Assembly: GCA_016288215.1 (NCBI GenBank)
Contig: JAEEYQ010000031.1
Location: forward strand, 90,782 to 154,781
DNA: 64,000 nucleotides
Reading direction: 5' to 3'
DNA from: Lentisphaeria bacterium
Lineage (GTDB): Bacteria > Verrucomicrobiota > Lentisphaeria > Oligosphaerales > Oligosphaeraceae
Shown here: piece after piece, positions 26,825 to 36,311 of the stretch
Numbering within the stretch: the first letter of the stretch is position 1
Layout of the letters: the number at the start of each line of letters is the position of its first letter
The notes under the pieces: generated by a model
The model's input: only the letters and a program-made list of their open reading frames with translations
The model's database searches: none
Told to the model about the DNA's origin: nothing
Program-made: the position numbers and the translations under genes

Positions 26825-27598
26825 TTATTTCTTCAGGCCGGTCATCCGGCGAAGGACGGAGCCGCATTCGCTCTCCATGTTGCCCAGCAGCTTCATCAGC
26901 CGTCCGCGCAGGATGTCATAGGCGGCCATGGAGAAGATGCCGACGATCAGACCGCCGAAGGTGGTGTACATGGCCTGCGCGACACCGTTGGCCAACGCAT
27001 CCGCCTTGTTGATGATGCTCAGACCGCTTTCCAGCCCGCCGAAGGACACCATCATGCCCCAGACCGTGCCCAGCAGACCAACCATGGGGGAAATCACGCC
27101 CACATCCATCAGATACTGCAGCCGCTGCCAGAGAACGCCGCCCTGACGGCTCCCCTCGTCCTCCATCGCCGCGCGGACACGGTCATAGTCGAACGCCTTC
27201 GGATTGGCCTCCGTCTGCTCCACCGCCGCCATGACGACCTTGGCCGCCGCGGAATTGCTGTCCATGCAGATGGCCTTCAGCGCGTCCAGATCCCCCGCCT
27301 CGGCGGCGTCCTGCGCCGCATGGATGAAAGCTTTGGGATACAAGACATTGGCCCGCAACGTCAACAGATAGAAGATGATAAGCGCCACAGCCACAATGGA
27401 GAGCAACGCGATGACGTTCATGATCCAGCCGCCCTGCTCCATCAGGCTCCGAAGCGTCAACTGGGTTCCGGCCTCCCCGCCGGCTTTCGCGGCGGCCTCG
27501 GCGACCGCCTCTCCCGCTTCCTGCGCAAACACGGCGGCGGAGCTTGCCAATGTCCCCAGGGCCACAAGCCCCTTGCCATAACATTCACTCAACTTCAT
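26825..27598 (-). CDS. exbB: ExbB/TolQ/MotA-family proton channel protein with signal peptide
   Basis: 257 residues. The start has GGAGAG 5 bp upstream. An N-terminal signal-like segment (LVALGTLASSAAVFAQ) and Ala/Glu-rich stretch precede helix 1 (WIMNVIALLSIVAVALIIFYLL), a cytoplasmic domain and two further helices (VISPMVGLLGTVWGMMVSF; FGGLIVGIFSMAAYDIL) with the family core GLLGTVWGM. It forms the pentameric stator of the ExbB/ExbD motor. The added N-terminal periplasmic part is common in ExbB variants of Planctomycetes-Verrucomicrobia relatives. No tonB is in the window. Confidence 0.92.
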   Translation of the reverse strand: MKLSECYGKGLVALGTLASSAAVFAQEAGEAVAEAAAKAGGEAGTQLTLRSLMEQGGWIMNVIALLSIVAVALIIFYLLTLRANVLYPKAFIHAAQDAAEAGDLDALKAICMDSNSAAAKVVMAAVEQTEANPKAFDYDRVRAAMEDEGSRQGGVLWQRLQYLMDVGVISPMVGLLGTVWGMMVSFGGLESGLSIINKADALANGVAQAMYTTFGGLIVGIFSMAAYDILRGRLMKLLGNMESECGSVLRRMTGLKK

Positions 27599-27610
27599 GC
27601 GTCTCTCCAT

Positions 27611-27620
27611 ATTATAATAG
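27611..27620 (-). promoter_or_regulatory. -10 region of the exbB promoter
   Basis: On the minus strand CTATTATAAT lies about 13-22 bp before the ATG, so the 5' leader is very short. No clear -35 is visible. Confidence 0.45.
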
Positions 27621-27866
27621 GTTGATGTCCAATTCACTTTTCTGTAATATATCCGCTTGCGCCCCAATTCTCCACAAAGAGGCCTTCATATTCCATGGAA
27701 TTTTGCACACATGGCCCGGCCATGCCGCATTTCCACAAAGAAAACGCTCATTCATCGCGCTAAATTTGCGAGAGGGTTCAGCCTTTCTGGAAACTCTCAA
27801 AGTCCCAGAAGTGCCAAAAGCCCAAAGAAATGCATCTAACACCTTTTATTGCAACTACTTACAAAA

Positions 27867-29696
27867 TCAAAACCGGTCAATGGCAGCGGCGATGCCTTCG
27901 GCATCCATGCCATGGAGACGTCTCATTTGCGCGACGGCACCCCAATTGGTCATGTCTTGGGGCCACCCCATCTTAACAAGGTGCGCATCAGGAAGATCCG
28001 CCATGCGGTCCCGAACCAGGCTGCCGAAGCCGCCCTCCACGCAATGGTCTTCCAGAGTCACGATGACCTTGCCGGCCTGAATCTGCCGCCGCATCAGCGC
28101 CTCGTCGAAAGGCATGACGAAACGGACGCTGACCACGTCCACCGGCGTCTTCGCCAACTGGGCCGCCTTCAGGGCGGTGTCGGCTTCGCGTCCCACGGCC
28201 CAGATGACCACCTTGCCGTCGTTGTCCGTCAAAGGCTGTGCCTTTCCCCATTCCATCGTATCTTCCTCATGATGAGACACAACGGGGTCTGCGTTTCCCG
28301 ACGGATAGCGAATCAGCACGGGAGAATCCTGCTGCATGGCCAGCCGCAGCATCTGGTCCAGCTCCCATGCGTCGGCGGGGGAAAGGACCTGAAGATGAGG
28401 CATGGCCCGCCAGAAGGCCATGTCATGGATGCCGTGATGGGTGGGGCCATCGGCCACGGCGCCTGCGCGGTCAAGGCAGAAAATCACGGGAAGACGCTGC
28501 AGGCAAACGTCATGGAACACATAGTCCACCGCCCGCTGGGAGAAGCTTGCATACACGGGAAAGACGGGCCGCATTCCATCAGCGGCCATGCCCGCGCAGA
28601 AGGCGCAGGCGTGGCTTTCGGCGATGCCAACGTCATAGAAGGAGTCCGGATACCGTTTGTGGAATTCGTGGAGCCCCACGCCGTCCTCCATGCCAGCGGT
28701 GACAGCCACAATGTTGCTTCTCGTCTTCCGCAAGTCCAACAGCGTCTGGCCCAACACTTTGCTGAAGGTCAGCCCGCTCTTTTTCAGGGACTCGCCGTCG
28801 GATAGCCGGAAGGGGGAGACGCTGTGGAAGCTCGTGGGATTCTTCATGGCGGGGTCGTAGCCCTGCCCTTTCCGCGTGATCACATGGACCAGCACGGGTT
28901 CCTTGATGTGGGCCACGCCCCGAAACACCTTCACCAGTCCCGTCACGTCATGGCCATCCAGCGGCCCGATGTAGCGAAGTCCCAGTTCCTCGAAGAACGC
29001 CGCCGGCAGCAGCAACAGCTTCATGGAATTCTCGAAACGGCGAATCCATCCTCTAAGTCGTTCTCCAAGAGGAAGATGCAGAATCGCCGATCGACAGAGC
29101 TCCTTAAAGCGGTTGTAACCTCGGGTGGAAATCATCCGGCTGAGGCAATGGGAGATGGCACCCACGTTGGGCGCGATGGACATCTTGTTGTCGTTGAGCA
29201 CCACCACCATGTTGGACGCCGTTCCCGCGATGTTGTTCAACCCCTCCAACGAGCTGCCGCAGCCAAGCGCCCCGTCGCCGATGACCACCACGACCTTGCC
29301 CTCTTTCTTACCGATCCGATTCCGTGCCACCGCCAGCCCCAGGCCGGCGGAGATGGCGGTGCCCGAATGGCCCGTCCCGAAGCAATCGAAGGGACTTTCG
29401 CTTCGGCTGGGAAAACCGCAGCAGCCGTCCGCCTCCCGCAAATGCGCAAAGGCGGCGCGGCGTCCCGTGAGCAGCTTGTGGGTGTAGCACTGATGCCCCG
29501 TGTCGAAAAGCAACGCGTTTTCAGGCATGCGGAACACATAGTGGAGGGCCACTGTCAGCTCCACGATGCCCAGATTGGAGGCCAAATGCCCTCCCTGCCG
29601 GGCCACCGTCTCCAAAATCTCCTGTCGGATTTCAGAGGCGAGCCCCGGCAGTTCCTTCAAATGCAGACGCCGCAGCTCTTCGGGACTGTTCACCAT
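27867..29696 (-). CDS. dxs: 1-deoxy-D-xylulose-5-phosphate synthase
   Basis: 609 residues. It condenses pyruvate and glyceraldehyde 3-phosphate using thiamine diphosphate, the first step of the MEP isoprenoid pathway. Motifs: GHLASNLGIVELTVALH, TGHSGTAISAGLGLA, the ThDP site GDGALGCGSSLEGLNN with NDNKMSIAPNVG, YIGPLDGHD, VGIAESHA and DRAGAVADGPTHHG. ATG at 29696 is 7 bp after the nagA stop, so the genes are probably co-transcribed. The 270 bp between its stop and exbB hold no gene. Confidence 0.95.
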   Translation of the reverse strand: MVNSPEELRRLHLKELPGLASEIRQEILETVARQGGHLASNLGIVELTVALHYVFRMPENALLFDTGHQCYTHKLLTGRRAAFAHLREADGCCGFPSRSESPFDCFGTGHSGTAISAGLGLAVARNRIGKKEGKVVVVIGDGALGCGSSLEGLNNIAGTASNMVVVLNDNKMSIAPNVGAISHCLSRMISTRGYNRFKELCRSAILHLPLGERLRGWIRRFENSMKLLLLPAAFFEELGLRYIGPLDGHDVTGLVKVFRGVAHIKEPVLVHVITRKGQGYDPAMKNPTSFHSVSPFRLSDGESLKKSGLTFSKVLGQTLLDLRKTRSNIVAVTAGMEDGVGLHEFHKRYPDSFYDVGIAESHACAFCAGMAADGMRPVFPVYASFSQRAVDYVFHDVCLQRLPVIFCLDRAGAVADGPTHHGIHDMAFWRAMPHLQVLSPADAWELDQMLRLAMQQDSPVLIRYPSGNADPVVSHHEEDTMEWGKAQPLTDNDGKVVIWAVGREADTALKAAQLAKTPVDVVSVRFVMPFDEALMRRQIQAGKVIVTLEDHCVEGGFGSLVRDRMADLPDAHLVKMGWPQDMTNWGAVAQMRRLHGMDAEGIAAAIDRF

Positions 29697-29703
29697 GGGG
29701 CGT

Positions 29704-30846
29704 TCAACCCAATTTGCGCACACCGTCCACGAAGACGGCCTTCACGCGGAAATCCTTATCCAAAACGGCAAGATCGGCGACATACCCGGGGGCAACTCGT
29801 CCAAGATCCTTGATGCCAAGCTCTTCCGCCTGATTCAACGAAGTTGTGCGGATGATTTTGGCCAGCGGCAGCCCCGTCTCCCGCGCCACGTTCTTCAGGG
29901 CGGTGTTGAACTGCAGCGTGCTGCCCGCCAACGCGCCGTTGGAGGCCAGACGCGCCGCTCCGTCGGAGACGACCACATCCAGGCCACCCAGACTGTAATT
30001 GCCGTCCGCGAGACCAGTGGCCTCCATGGCGTCGGTGATCAGCAGGATGCGATTCAGGGGCTTCACCTTGAAGGCCAGACGAATCATGTCTGGGCAGAGG
30101 TGAATGGTGTCGCAAATCATCTCGATGCAGACATCATCGTCATAAAGTCCCGCGCCAACCAAACCGATTTCGCGGTGGTGGAGGCGAGTCATCTGGTTGC
30201 AGAAATGGGTCAGGCGCTTCAGTCCGCGCTCCCGCCCCGCCTTGAACTGGGCGAAGGTGGCGTTGGTGTGGCCGCAGCTGGGCAGAATGCCCTCTTGGAT
30301 GAGTCCGTCCGTGAATTCAAGGCTCCCGGGCACTTCGATTGCATAAGTAACTAATGCAACGGGAGATATGGCTTTCAGGCGGCGAATCTCCTCAATGCTC
30401 GGCCCGCGGACGTACGCGGGGTTCTGCGCGCCAATGCATTCCATATTGATATAGGGGCCTTCCAGATGGGTTCCGATCACCTTGCTGCCCGTAGGGGCCT
30501 TGCGATAGGCCTCCACTTTCGCAAGTGTCTCCGCCAGACGCTCTTCCGGAAGAGTCAGCGTAGTGGGGCACATGGAGGTCACACCCTCCTTCAGTTTGGC
30601 TTCGCCGACAATCTCCACCGCCTTGGGGTTGTCTCCCGTGACTTCGCAGCCCATGCCCCCATGGAAATGCATGTCGATGAAACCCGGAATCACCATGTCG
30701 CCTCCTGCGTCGTAGGTGGAATCCGCCTTCGGCAGCGGAGCGCCGGCGGCGATGACATCTTTGATTCGGCCACCTTCAATCAGAACGGCGGCGTTGGGCA
30801 TATCCACGTCCGGGGAAATGACATGAGCGTTGGTGATCAGGACCAT
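29704..30846 (-). CDS. nagA: N-acetylglucosamine-6-phosphate deacetylase
   Basis: 380 residues of amidohydrolase type. HFHGGMGCEVTGDNP, HLEGPYINMECIGAQNP, CGHTNA, HFCNQMTRLHHRE and the catalytic Asp of LLITDAMEATGL are all present. It removes acetate from GlcNAc-6-P to give glucosamine-6-P. AAAGGAG lies about 9 bp before the ATG at 30846, and an AT-rich box (30867-30893) sits just upstream. It fits with the NahK-like kinase and GH38/DUF4091 enzymes as amino-sugar salvage. Confidence 0.94.
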   Translation of the reverse strand: MVLITNAHVISPDVDMPNAAVLIEGGRIKDVIAAGAPLPKADSTYDAGGDMVIPGFIDMHFHGGMGCEVTGDNPKAVEIVGEAKLKEGVTSMCPTTLTLPEERLAETLAKVEAYRKAPTGSKVIGTHLEGPYINMECIGAQNPAYVRGPSIEEIRRLKAISPVALVTYAIEVPGSLEFTDGLIQEGILPSCGHTNATFAQFKAGRERGLKRLTHFCNQMTRLHHREIGLVGAGLYDDDVCIEMICDTIHLCPDMIRLAFKVKPLNRILLITDAMEATGLADGNYSLGGLDVVVSDGAARLASNGALAGSTLQFNTALKNVARETGLPLAKIIRTTSLNQAEELGIKDLGRVAPGYVADLAVLDKDFRVKAVFVDGVRKLG

Positions 30847-30866
30847 GTTAAGGGACTCCTTTGGCA

Positions 30867-30893
30867 AACAATTTGAGTTTCAATGAGTTATGG
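30867..30893 (-). repeat. AT-rich near-palindromic box, copy 2
   Basis: Minus strand: ATAACTCATTGAAACTCAAA followed by TTGTT, 20-50 bp upstream of the nagA start. It matches the other boxes best in TAACTCATTGA and TCAA..TTGTT. Confidence 0.5.
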
Positions 30894-31127
30894 CAGACAC
30901 GTCGGCAAAACTCCCCTCGGCGCCGCCAATAACGGACCATTCCATGATTCAATGTATATGGCATTTTGCCATTATCAACCAACAAGGGCAAAATTCGTCG
31001 AATTTGCCGATGAAATGAAGTTGGCAACGGAGACGACAGGCAGCTGGGCAACGGCCCTCTTGCCAGTCAGAGCAGTCCTATCATCGTCGCGTTTGGCAAT
31101 CCCCGACTCCGCCCATTGGCGCGAAAA

Positions 31128-31223
31128 ACGCAAATTTCTCCACATTTTCGGATGCAAAAACGCAAATTTCTCCACATTTTCGGATGCAAAGACGCAAATT
31201 TCTCCACATTTTTGGATGCAAAG
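31128..31223. repeat. Three tandem copies of a 32-bp repeat
   Basis: Units start at 31128, 31160 and 31192 with ACGCAAATTTCTCCACATTT and end with GGATGCAAA; a fourth begins at 31224 but decays. Differences are single bases. There are no spacers, so this is not a CRISPR array. Confidence 0.85.
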
Positions 31224-31370
31224 ACGCAAAACGCGTCCCGCGTCCCCCATCCCCTGGCTCTCGTCCTCCGGCCTCCTCCCACTCTTCATTTTTCACTTTC
31301 CGCATTATATTATTCTCTTGTCATGAGGACAGCAGGTTTGCCCTGTTTTGAATCCAAACCCCATCTAGCC

Positions 31371-33230
31371 ATGCAACTTATGTCACAACTCCTTCATATC
31401 GTGAAACATAGCATTCGCCCCGCGCTGGCGGCGTCCCTTTTTCTGTTGTTCAGTTGGCAGCTTTACGGCGTGGAGCGGGAGCATTTAGACGCCTATGTGG
31501 TGGATCCGTTGGCGGGCCAACCGATTCTGCCCGACACGAAACTGCCGGCCGCCGCATGGTCGGACACCGTCTCAATTGCCTTGACGCCAGGGGAATACGA
31601 ACCGGGTTCCGTTGTGCTGACGGCCAAGCACAACCTGTTTGATGTGACTTTGGAGGTCACCACCCTGCAAGGCCCCGATGGCGCCACCCTGCCCCCCTCG
31701 GCAGTGGACATCCGGCTCGTAAAGTGCTGGTTCCAATACGGAAGAGCCTACGAGGGACTGCACACCGACCGCGAATGCACGCTGGTTCCCGAACTGCTGC
31801 TGAAGGACAATCGGCTGGTGACCGTGGATGTGGCGGGGCAGTTTCAGACGGTCCGCATGGGCGGCCCTGGATGCCTGATTTACAAGGACTTAGAGGATCC
31901 GTCCGACCCCTACAAGGACAAAAACCGCACCTGCTATTGGGGAGATCGCACGCAGCCCCATCTGGAAGTCTCCCAAAATCCCATCGACGACGCGGCGGAA
32001 CTGCAGCCCTTCAACCTGAACGAGGGCTTCAACCAACAGCTGCTCATCACCGTGCATGCGCCAGAAGACGCCGCTCCAGGAGTCTACTCGGGCAGCATCA
32101 CCGTCAACGCCATCCAGATGTTAAAGCAGGACAATTTCACAAAGATTCCCAAGCCCTTGTATTGCGGAGAGATCGGACTCAATGTCCGCATTCTGCCCTT
32201 CAAACTGGACGCCCCCAAAACCCACTACGACCCGTCGTTGGACTTCACCCCGAGCATCTACTACTGTTCCGTTTTCGCGCCGTGGCGAAAGGAACCCGGT
32301 CTCTGCCCCGGAGAACGCAGCCGCGAACAATACCGTGCGGAACTGGCGGATTTGAAGGCCCATGGAATCATCAACCCCATCTGCTTCCAAATGGACGCCT
32401 ATGATCTGGACGTCTTCCGCGAAGCCCTGCGCATGCGGAAAGACGCCGGCCTGATCAATCGTCCGCTGTACTCCATGCCAGAGGCGAATCTGGCCATCGG
32501 CAAACGACTTACGCCAGAGAACCAGCCCCTGCTGGACCAGCGGGAAGCGGAAATCCTGCGAGTCGTGGAGGAAGAACTGGGCCATCGGGATGTCTACTTC
32601 TATGGATTGGACGAACAAAACGACGTCGAGGAGGAGTATCCCGTCTGGCGCCGTATCCATGAAAACGGCGCCCGCGTCTTCGTGTCAGACGCAAAATATC
32701 CGGAACCCCTTGCAGGAGCGGCGCTTACACCACCCGGTCTGCTGGATTTGGTCATTCGCAGCTGGATTCCGGAGAATCAGATGGCGGACTATGCCCGCCT
32801 CCGCCATGAGCGCGGCGGCAAGGTGTGGTGCTACGGCATGCCACAAGGCGGCGTGGAGAATCCTGAACTCTACCGCCGCAACTATGGCATCCAAGTGTGG
32901 CTCGCCAACTATGATGGATTCGCAACCTATTGCTATTACGAGACTTTTGGTCATCCGTGGAATGACCGGGACGGGGCTTTCCGCGACCACAACCTGGTCT
33001 ATCCCACCGTCTCCGGCATTGTGCCCACATTGGCATGGGAAGGCATGCGGGAGGCTGTGGACGATGTGCGCTATTTCACCACCTTGGCCCGTTTGGCAAG
33101 GGAAAGGAAAGGCTCACCCGCGGCCAAAGAGGCCATGGAGTTCCTCGAAGGCACCCGCCCGCAGGACTGCGACCTGCAGGCCCTCCGCCAAGGCTGCATC
33201 GAACGGATTCTCACGCTGATGAATCCATAA
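31371..33230 (+). CDS. Secreted DUF4091 / GH123-like protein
   Basis: 619 residues from the ATG chosen because it opens a signal peptide (MQLMSQLLHIVKHSIRPALA) and lies about 55 bp after a TATATT -10. The N-terminal beta domain (EYEPGSVVLTAKH...KCWFQYG...LVPELLLKDNRLV) is shared with the 55527 protein (EFEPASLVLFAEQ...KIWVQTG...LVPELLLNDENLV). The TIM barrel carries D414-E415 (GLDEQN) in the GH123 position, and the C-terminus is the DUF4091 core (GMREAVDDVRYFTTLARLA). Probably acts on N-acetylated glycans; substrate unknown. Followed by another secreted protein at 33307. Confidence 0.82.
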   Translation: MQLMSQLLHIVKHSIRPALAASLFLLFSWQLYGVEREHLDAYVVDPLAGQPILPDTKLPAAAWSDTVSIALTPGEYEPGSVVLTAKHNLFDVTLEVTTLQGPDGATLPPSAVDIRLVKCWFQYGRAYEGLHTDRECTLVPELLLKDNRLVTVDVAGQFQTVRMGGPGCLIYKDLEDPSDPYKDKNRTCYWGDRTQPHLEVSQNPIDDAAELQPFNLNEGFNQQLLITVHAPEDAAPGVYSGSITVNAIQMLKQDNFTKIPKPLYCGEIGLNVRILPFKLDAPKTHYDPSLDFTPSIYYCSVFAPWRKEPGLCPGERSREQYRAELADLKAHGIINPICFQMDAYDLDVFREALRMRKDAGLINRPLYSMPEANLAIGKRLTPENQPLLDQREAEILRVVEEELGHRDVYFYGLDEQNDVEEEYPVWRRIHENGARVFVSDAKYPEPLAGAALTPPGLLDLVIRSWIPENQMADYARLRHERGGKVWCYGMPQGGVENPELYRRNYGIQVWLANYDGFATYCYYETFGHPWNDRDGAFRDHNLVYPTVSGIVPTLAWEGMREAVDDVRYFTTLARLARERKGSPAAKEAMEFLEGTRPQDCDLQALRQGCIERILTLMNP

Positions 33231-33256
33231 CTCATTAATAATCAATTTGTTATAAT
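33228..33256 (+). repeat. AT-rich near-palindromic box, copy 3, with extended -10
   Basis: TAACTCATTAATAATCAATT continues into TGTTATAAT. The first TAA is the stop codon of the upstream gene. TG-T-TATAAT is an extended -10 and would start transcription about 45 bp before the 33307 gene. Confidence 0.6.
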
Positions 33257-33306
33257 TTTTACGTGTATTCCGTGAACTCCTTCAGAAATATCACCAAAGG
33301 ATTAGC

Positions 33307-35709
33307 ATGAAACATCATATCCTATTGCTATGCAGTATGTTATCCATATCTACATCCTTTGCGGCACTGCAGTGCCACATTGAGCGAACCCCCGTGGAGG
33401 CCGTGAAGACAGAAAGCGGCTGGAAACTGGAGCGCGATTATGATCTTGCGAAGGCGGGGGAAACGGCGGCCAAGGAGCTTCCCATCGCGGAAAGACTGTT
33501 CACCCATGACCAGCACCCGCACATTTCGGGAGCCAAAGGGGACATTGTGATACGTCTCAGCCTGCCCGGCCCAGCCGCCACGCTGAAAGCCGCCGCCACC
33601 ATCTCCAATTTCTCTGACTCCGCCACCCGCACCTATGCCATCGCCTATTCATTTGACGGCATCCGCTACACCACCCTCGCCGAAGGACAGGCGTCGGGAG
33701 CCTGCGAGCTGGCCGCCGAACAGCAGCTGCCGAAAAACCACGGCGTCATTTACCTTAAATATGGACGGCTACTGGCGGAGGATGATGCCAATGGCAGACA
33801 TGGCTACGTCCTTTGGGGCAAATTGAGCTTCGCCGTCACGGGTGCCGATGAAATGGAGAATTCAACACAACTTCCTTATTCCCAATCACTTAAAGACGTA
33901 TTTCCAACGGGGGTTTTCTGGCCGTGGGAACGGACGCCCCCCTGCGCCGACTATGCGAAAAAGGACCTTTGGGAGTTTGTCGACAGCCAGATGCAGATGC
34001 TCTCGGACAACGGCTACGACACGCTATGGTTCGTCAACATCGGCACTTCGGACATGCAGCGCATCCTGCCAATGGCCGAAGCGCACAAGCTGCGGGTTCT
34101 GTTCAACACGGATCTTCTCCATGCGGTCTACAACGGCGCGGACTCCCTCGACACGTTGGAGAGCCTGGCATGGAACACCTTCAAGAACATCGGCGGAGCC
34201 AGCTCTCTATTGGGATACATCGGCAAAGACGAACCTCTTCTCTGCGACATCGAAAACATGTCCACCTTCTATCGGCTCATGAAACAAGTCGATCCATCGC
34301 GGGACCTTACCGTCGTCACCATGAACCGACAGACTCTAACCTATCTTCGCGACACGCCGATGCCTGTGGCATGCAGCGACTTATACTATTTCGGCTCGGC
34401 GCGGACCATCCAACTGCCGCAGCCCCATGAGTCCCAGCCGGAACTCACCAACGCTTTGGAATCCTTCTGCCTCGCCGCCCGCCTCTACGGGAAGCACTTC
34501 TGGTTCATGGGACAGATGTTCGGCGAAGCCTGGGGGCGGCATTGGCGCCGCGGTGACAAACTGGTGGTGGAGCCGGGCACCTATCTGCATTGGAAAATGC
34601 CCACGGACGCGGAGTCCCGCTGGCAGATTTGGGAGGCGCTGCGGGCCGGCGCCAAAGGCATGCTTTTCTACGTCCTCTATCCGCCGATTCAGCTGGAAGT
34701 CCCGCCCGCGAAAGTCACGGAAGAATGGCAGAAGTCCCGCGTCAGGGACATGGACAGCCAGGCTGAAACCGCCGCCAGCTGGAAGACCCAGCCGCTGGTC
34801 GAAGCCGAAATTGAAATCGACGCTGGTGAAGGCATGACCGATATGGACGGCTCGCCCACGCCTCAGATGCTGGCCACGGCTCCTGTGATGAAACTCATTC
34901 GAAAACATGAGAAGTTATTGCTGGACAGGGACTTCGCGTCAGTTCCACTCTTCTTCCCCGGCGATGAGGCGACGGACGTGAACACCTTTGAGAGCCAAGG
35001 CCGTGCCATCGGTGTCATCGTCAACCGTGATCTTCTTAACTCTCGCAACGCCAGCATATTACTGCCACAGAACGTGGAAAGCATCGTGAATTTGGAGACA
35101 GGCGAGGTGCTTTCCACAACCGTCCGCGACGACGTTTTCCGCCAGCTTTCCATCCCACTTCCGGCCGGCGGCGGCGCTCTGTTGGAGGCAAAATCCAACG
35201 GACGGACGGGAATCTGCCTTTGCAAGGAGGATTTCGGAAGGGAGACCATCCTGCGAGTGGCCATCGGCGACAATGCCGTCGTCAAACGCCACGGAAACTA
35301 CGGAGTGGATTTCCGCCATGTCCTCCGCCTTAAGGAAAACGTGGCGGACAGACAGACGCCCGTCTGCATCCTGCCCCGGCTGACCTCCGCCCAAGGCGGT
35401 TCCCGCACCGTGGCCATGAACTTGAACCGCGACCGCAAAGACGGCACCCTGTTCTGCTGGCTCAAGGGGAATCTGACCACGTGCCGGACCATCGCCGTCT
35501 CGGAGGACACCAAAGGCGAGAACGACAACTTCGCCCACCTCAAGAGCACAGGTGCCTACGCGGTCGCCCCTTCCGGCAAAGGGCTCGTCATCCAGGACGG
35601 AGCGTTCACGCACCCCGTGTCCGTGCCCTATGGCACCGCCTCATTGGAGCTCTATCTGGAGTCGCCGGAAGACTACATCTCCGAAATCCGGCTGTGGTTC
35701 GTGCCCTAG
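33307..35709 (+). CDS. Large secreted glycoside hydrolase-like protein
   Basis: 800 residues; AAAGG lies upstream and a signal peptide is present (MKHHILLLCSMLSISTSFA). About residues 20-180 are a beta-sandwich. A TIM barrel follows (FPTGVFWPWERTPP, NGYDTLWFVNIGT, SLLGYIGKDEPLL, KHFWFMGQMFGEAWG). D308-E309 in GKDEP resembles the Asp-Glu pair of the neighbouring DUF4091 enzymes. C-terminal beta domains include a cap-like segment (GVIVNRDLLNSRNASI). Family not recognised; I infer a polysaccharide-active role from fold and setting. An operon with the upstream DUF4091 gene is possible, though the box at 33228 may be its own promoter. Confidence 0.65.
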   Translation: MKHHILLLCSMLSISTSFAALQCHIERTPVEAVKTESGWKLERDYDLAKAGETAAKELPIAERLFTHDQHPHISGAKGDIVIRLSLPGPAATLKAAATISNFSDSATRTYAIAYSFDGIRYTTLAEGQASGACELAAEQQLPKNHGVIYLKYGRLLAEDDANGRHGYVLWGKLSFAVTGADEMENSTQLPYSQSLKDVFPTGVFWPWERTPPCADYAKKDLWEFVDSQMQMLSDNGYDTLWFVNIGTSDMQRILPMAEAHKLRVLFNTDLLHAVYNGADSLDTLESLAWNTFKNIGGASSLLGYIGKDEPLLCDIENMSTFYRLMKQVDPSRDLTVVTMNRQTLTYLRDTPMPVACSDLYYFGSARTIQLPQPHESQPELTNALESFCLAARLYGKHFWFMGQMFGEAWGRHWRRGDKLVVEPGTYLHWKMPTDAESRWQIWEALRAGAKGMLFYVLYPPIQLEVPPAKVTEEWQKSRVRDMDSQAETAASWKTQPLVEAEIEIDAGEGMTDMDGSPTPQMLATAPVMKLIRKHEKLLLDRDFASVPLFFPGDEATDVNTFESQGRAIGVIVNRDLLNSRNASILLPQNVESIVNLETGEVLSTTVRDDVFRQLSIPLPAGGGALLEAKSNGRTGICLCKEDFGRETILRVAIGDNAVVKRHGNYGVDFRHVLRLKENVADRQTPVCILPRLTSAQGGSRTVAMNLNRDRKDGTLFCWLKGNLTTCRTIAVSEDTKGENDNFAHLKSTGAYAVAPSGKGLVIQDGAFTHPVSVPYGTASLELYLESPEDYISEIRLWFVP

Positions 35710-36311
35710 TAGGTATGGACAACTTTTTATCCACAGCATACACGGTATAAACAGAATGCGAACTGCCACTCGCGGTTCTTTTATGTCATTTGAAAAGAAC
35801 AAAAGAGAACCATTACTTGAGAGGCTCTAGCAAATGCCAACGCCACCGATATTGCATTTTTTGCAATATTCATGACACCGAACACGGGCCTTTTCCCTCC
35901 AAAAGGGGAAACGCAGAAACGCGTTTAAAGGGCCCTAGCAGGGCTCTTATGCATTTTAGGTATTAATATACCTAAAAAGAGTCACCATGCCTTAAAACGC
36001 GCCCTAGGGGCCGCAATGGCCTTCTCCCCCCAAAAAAGGGGTCAAAATTGGCCTGTGGGGGCCAATTTTCGTCATGGTCGCAAAACGGCCTCCGCAAGGG
36101 CAAATCCTTCCTTGGACATTGCAATTATTGCAATATGCGTTTCGGAGTTGCCAATGGGAACACGAAATTGATTCCATTCAAATGAAAAGAATCGCGAACG
36201 GCCGCAAGCGGCTGTTCGCGCTCTGTTTATTCCGTGTATTCTGCGGACGGCTTTTTGCCTGAATATGAAACCGCCCGATGGTCATTTGACAAATCGGGCG
36301 GCGGAGTTCAA
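35710..36311. other. 602-bp intergenic region dense in perfect hairpins
   Basis: Convergent gap with no gene. Inverted repeats include 35849-35869 (ATATTGCA/TGCAATAT), 35954-35977 (TTTTAGGTAT/ATACCTAAAA, 10 bp, 4-nt loop), 36044-36069 (AAAATTGGCC/GGCCAATTTT, 10 bp, 6-nt loop), 36193-36220 (CGCGAACGGCCGC/GCGGCTGTTCGCG with one G-U) and the terminator at 36271-36301. Several could end transcription of the 33307 gene. Confidence 0.7.
36271..36301 (-). terminator. Intrinsic terminator of the EF-hand gene
   Basis: CCGCCCGAT and ATCGGGCGG pair perfectly over 9 bp. On the minus strand the stem is followed by TTTCATATT. It starts 11 bp after the stop at 36312. Confidence 0.75.

Larger units (their letters stand above)
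30847..31370. other. 524-bp divergent intergenic region
   Basis: It separates nagA from the plus-strand DUF4091 gene. It holds an AT-rich box (30867-30893), a 32-bp tandem repeat (31128-31223), a degenerate heptamer-like CGTCCC/TTCAC run (about 31230-31300) and a TATATT -10-like element at 31306-31311 probably serving the gene at 31371. No coding sequence is supported. Confidence 0.65.

Noticed and set aside
25961..27625. 554-residue plus-strand frame
   Set aside because: Antisense shadow of arfB, exbD and exbB, which are all well supported on the minus strand.
31128..31223. Possible CRISPR array
   Set aside because: The 32-bp units are directly adjacent and near-identical with no spacers, and no cas genes are present.
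36074..36262. 62-residue open frame in the hairpin-rich region
   Set aside because: It runs across several palindromes, has no ribosome site and has no protein-like features.
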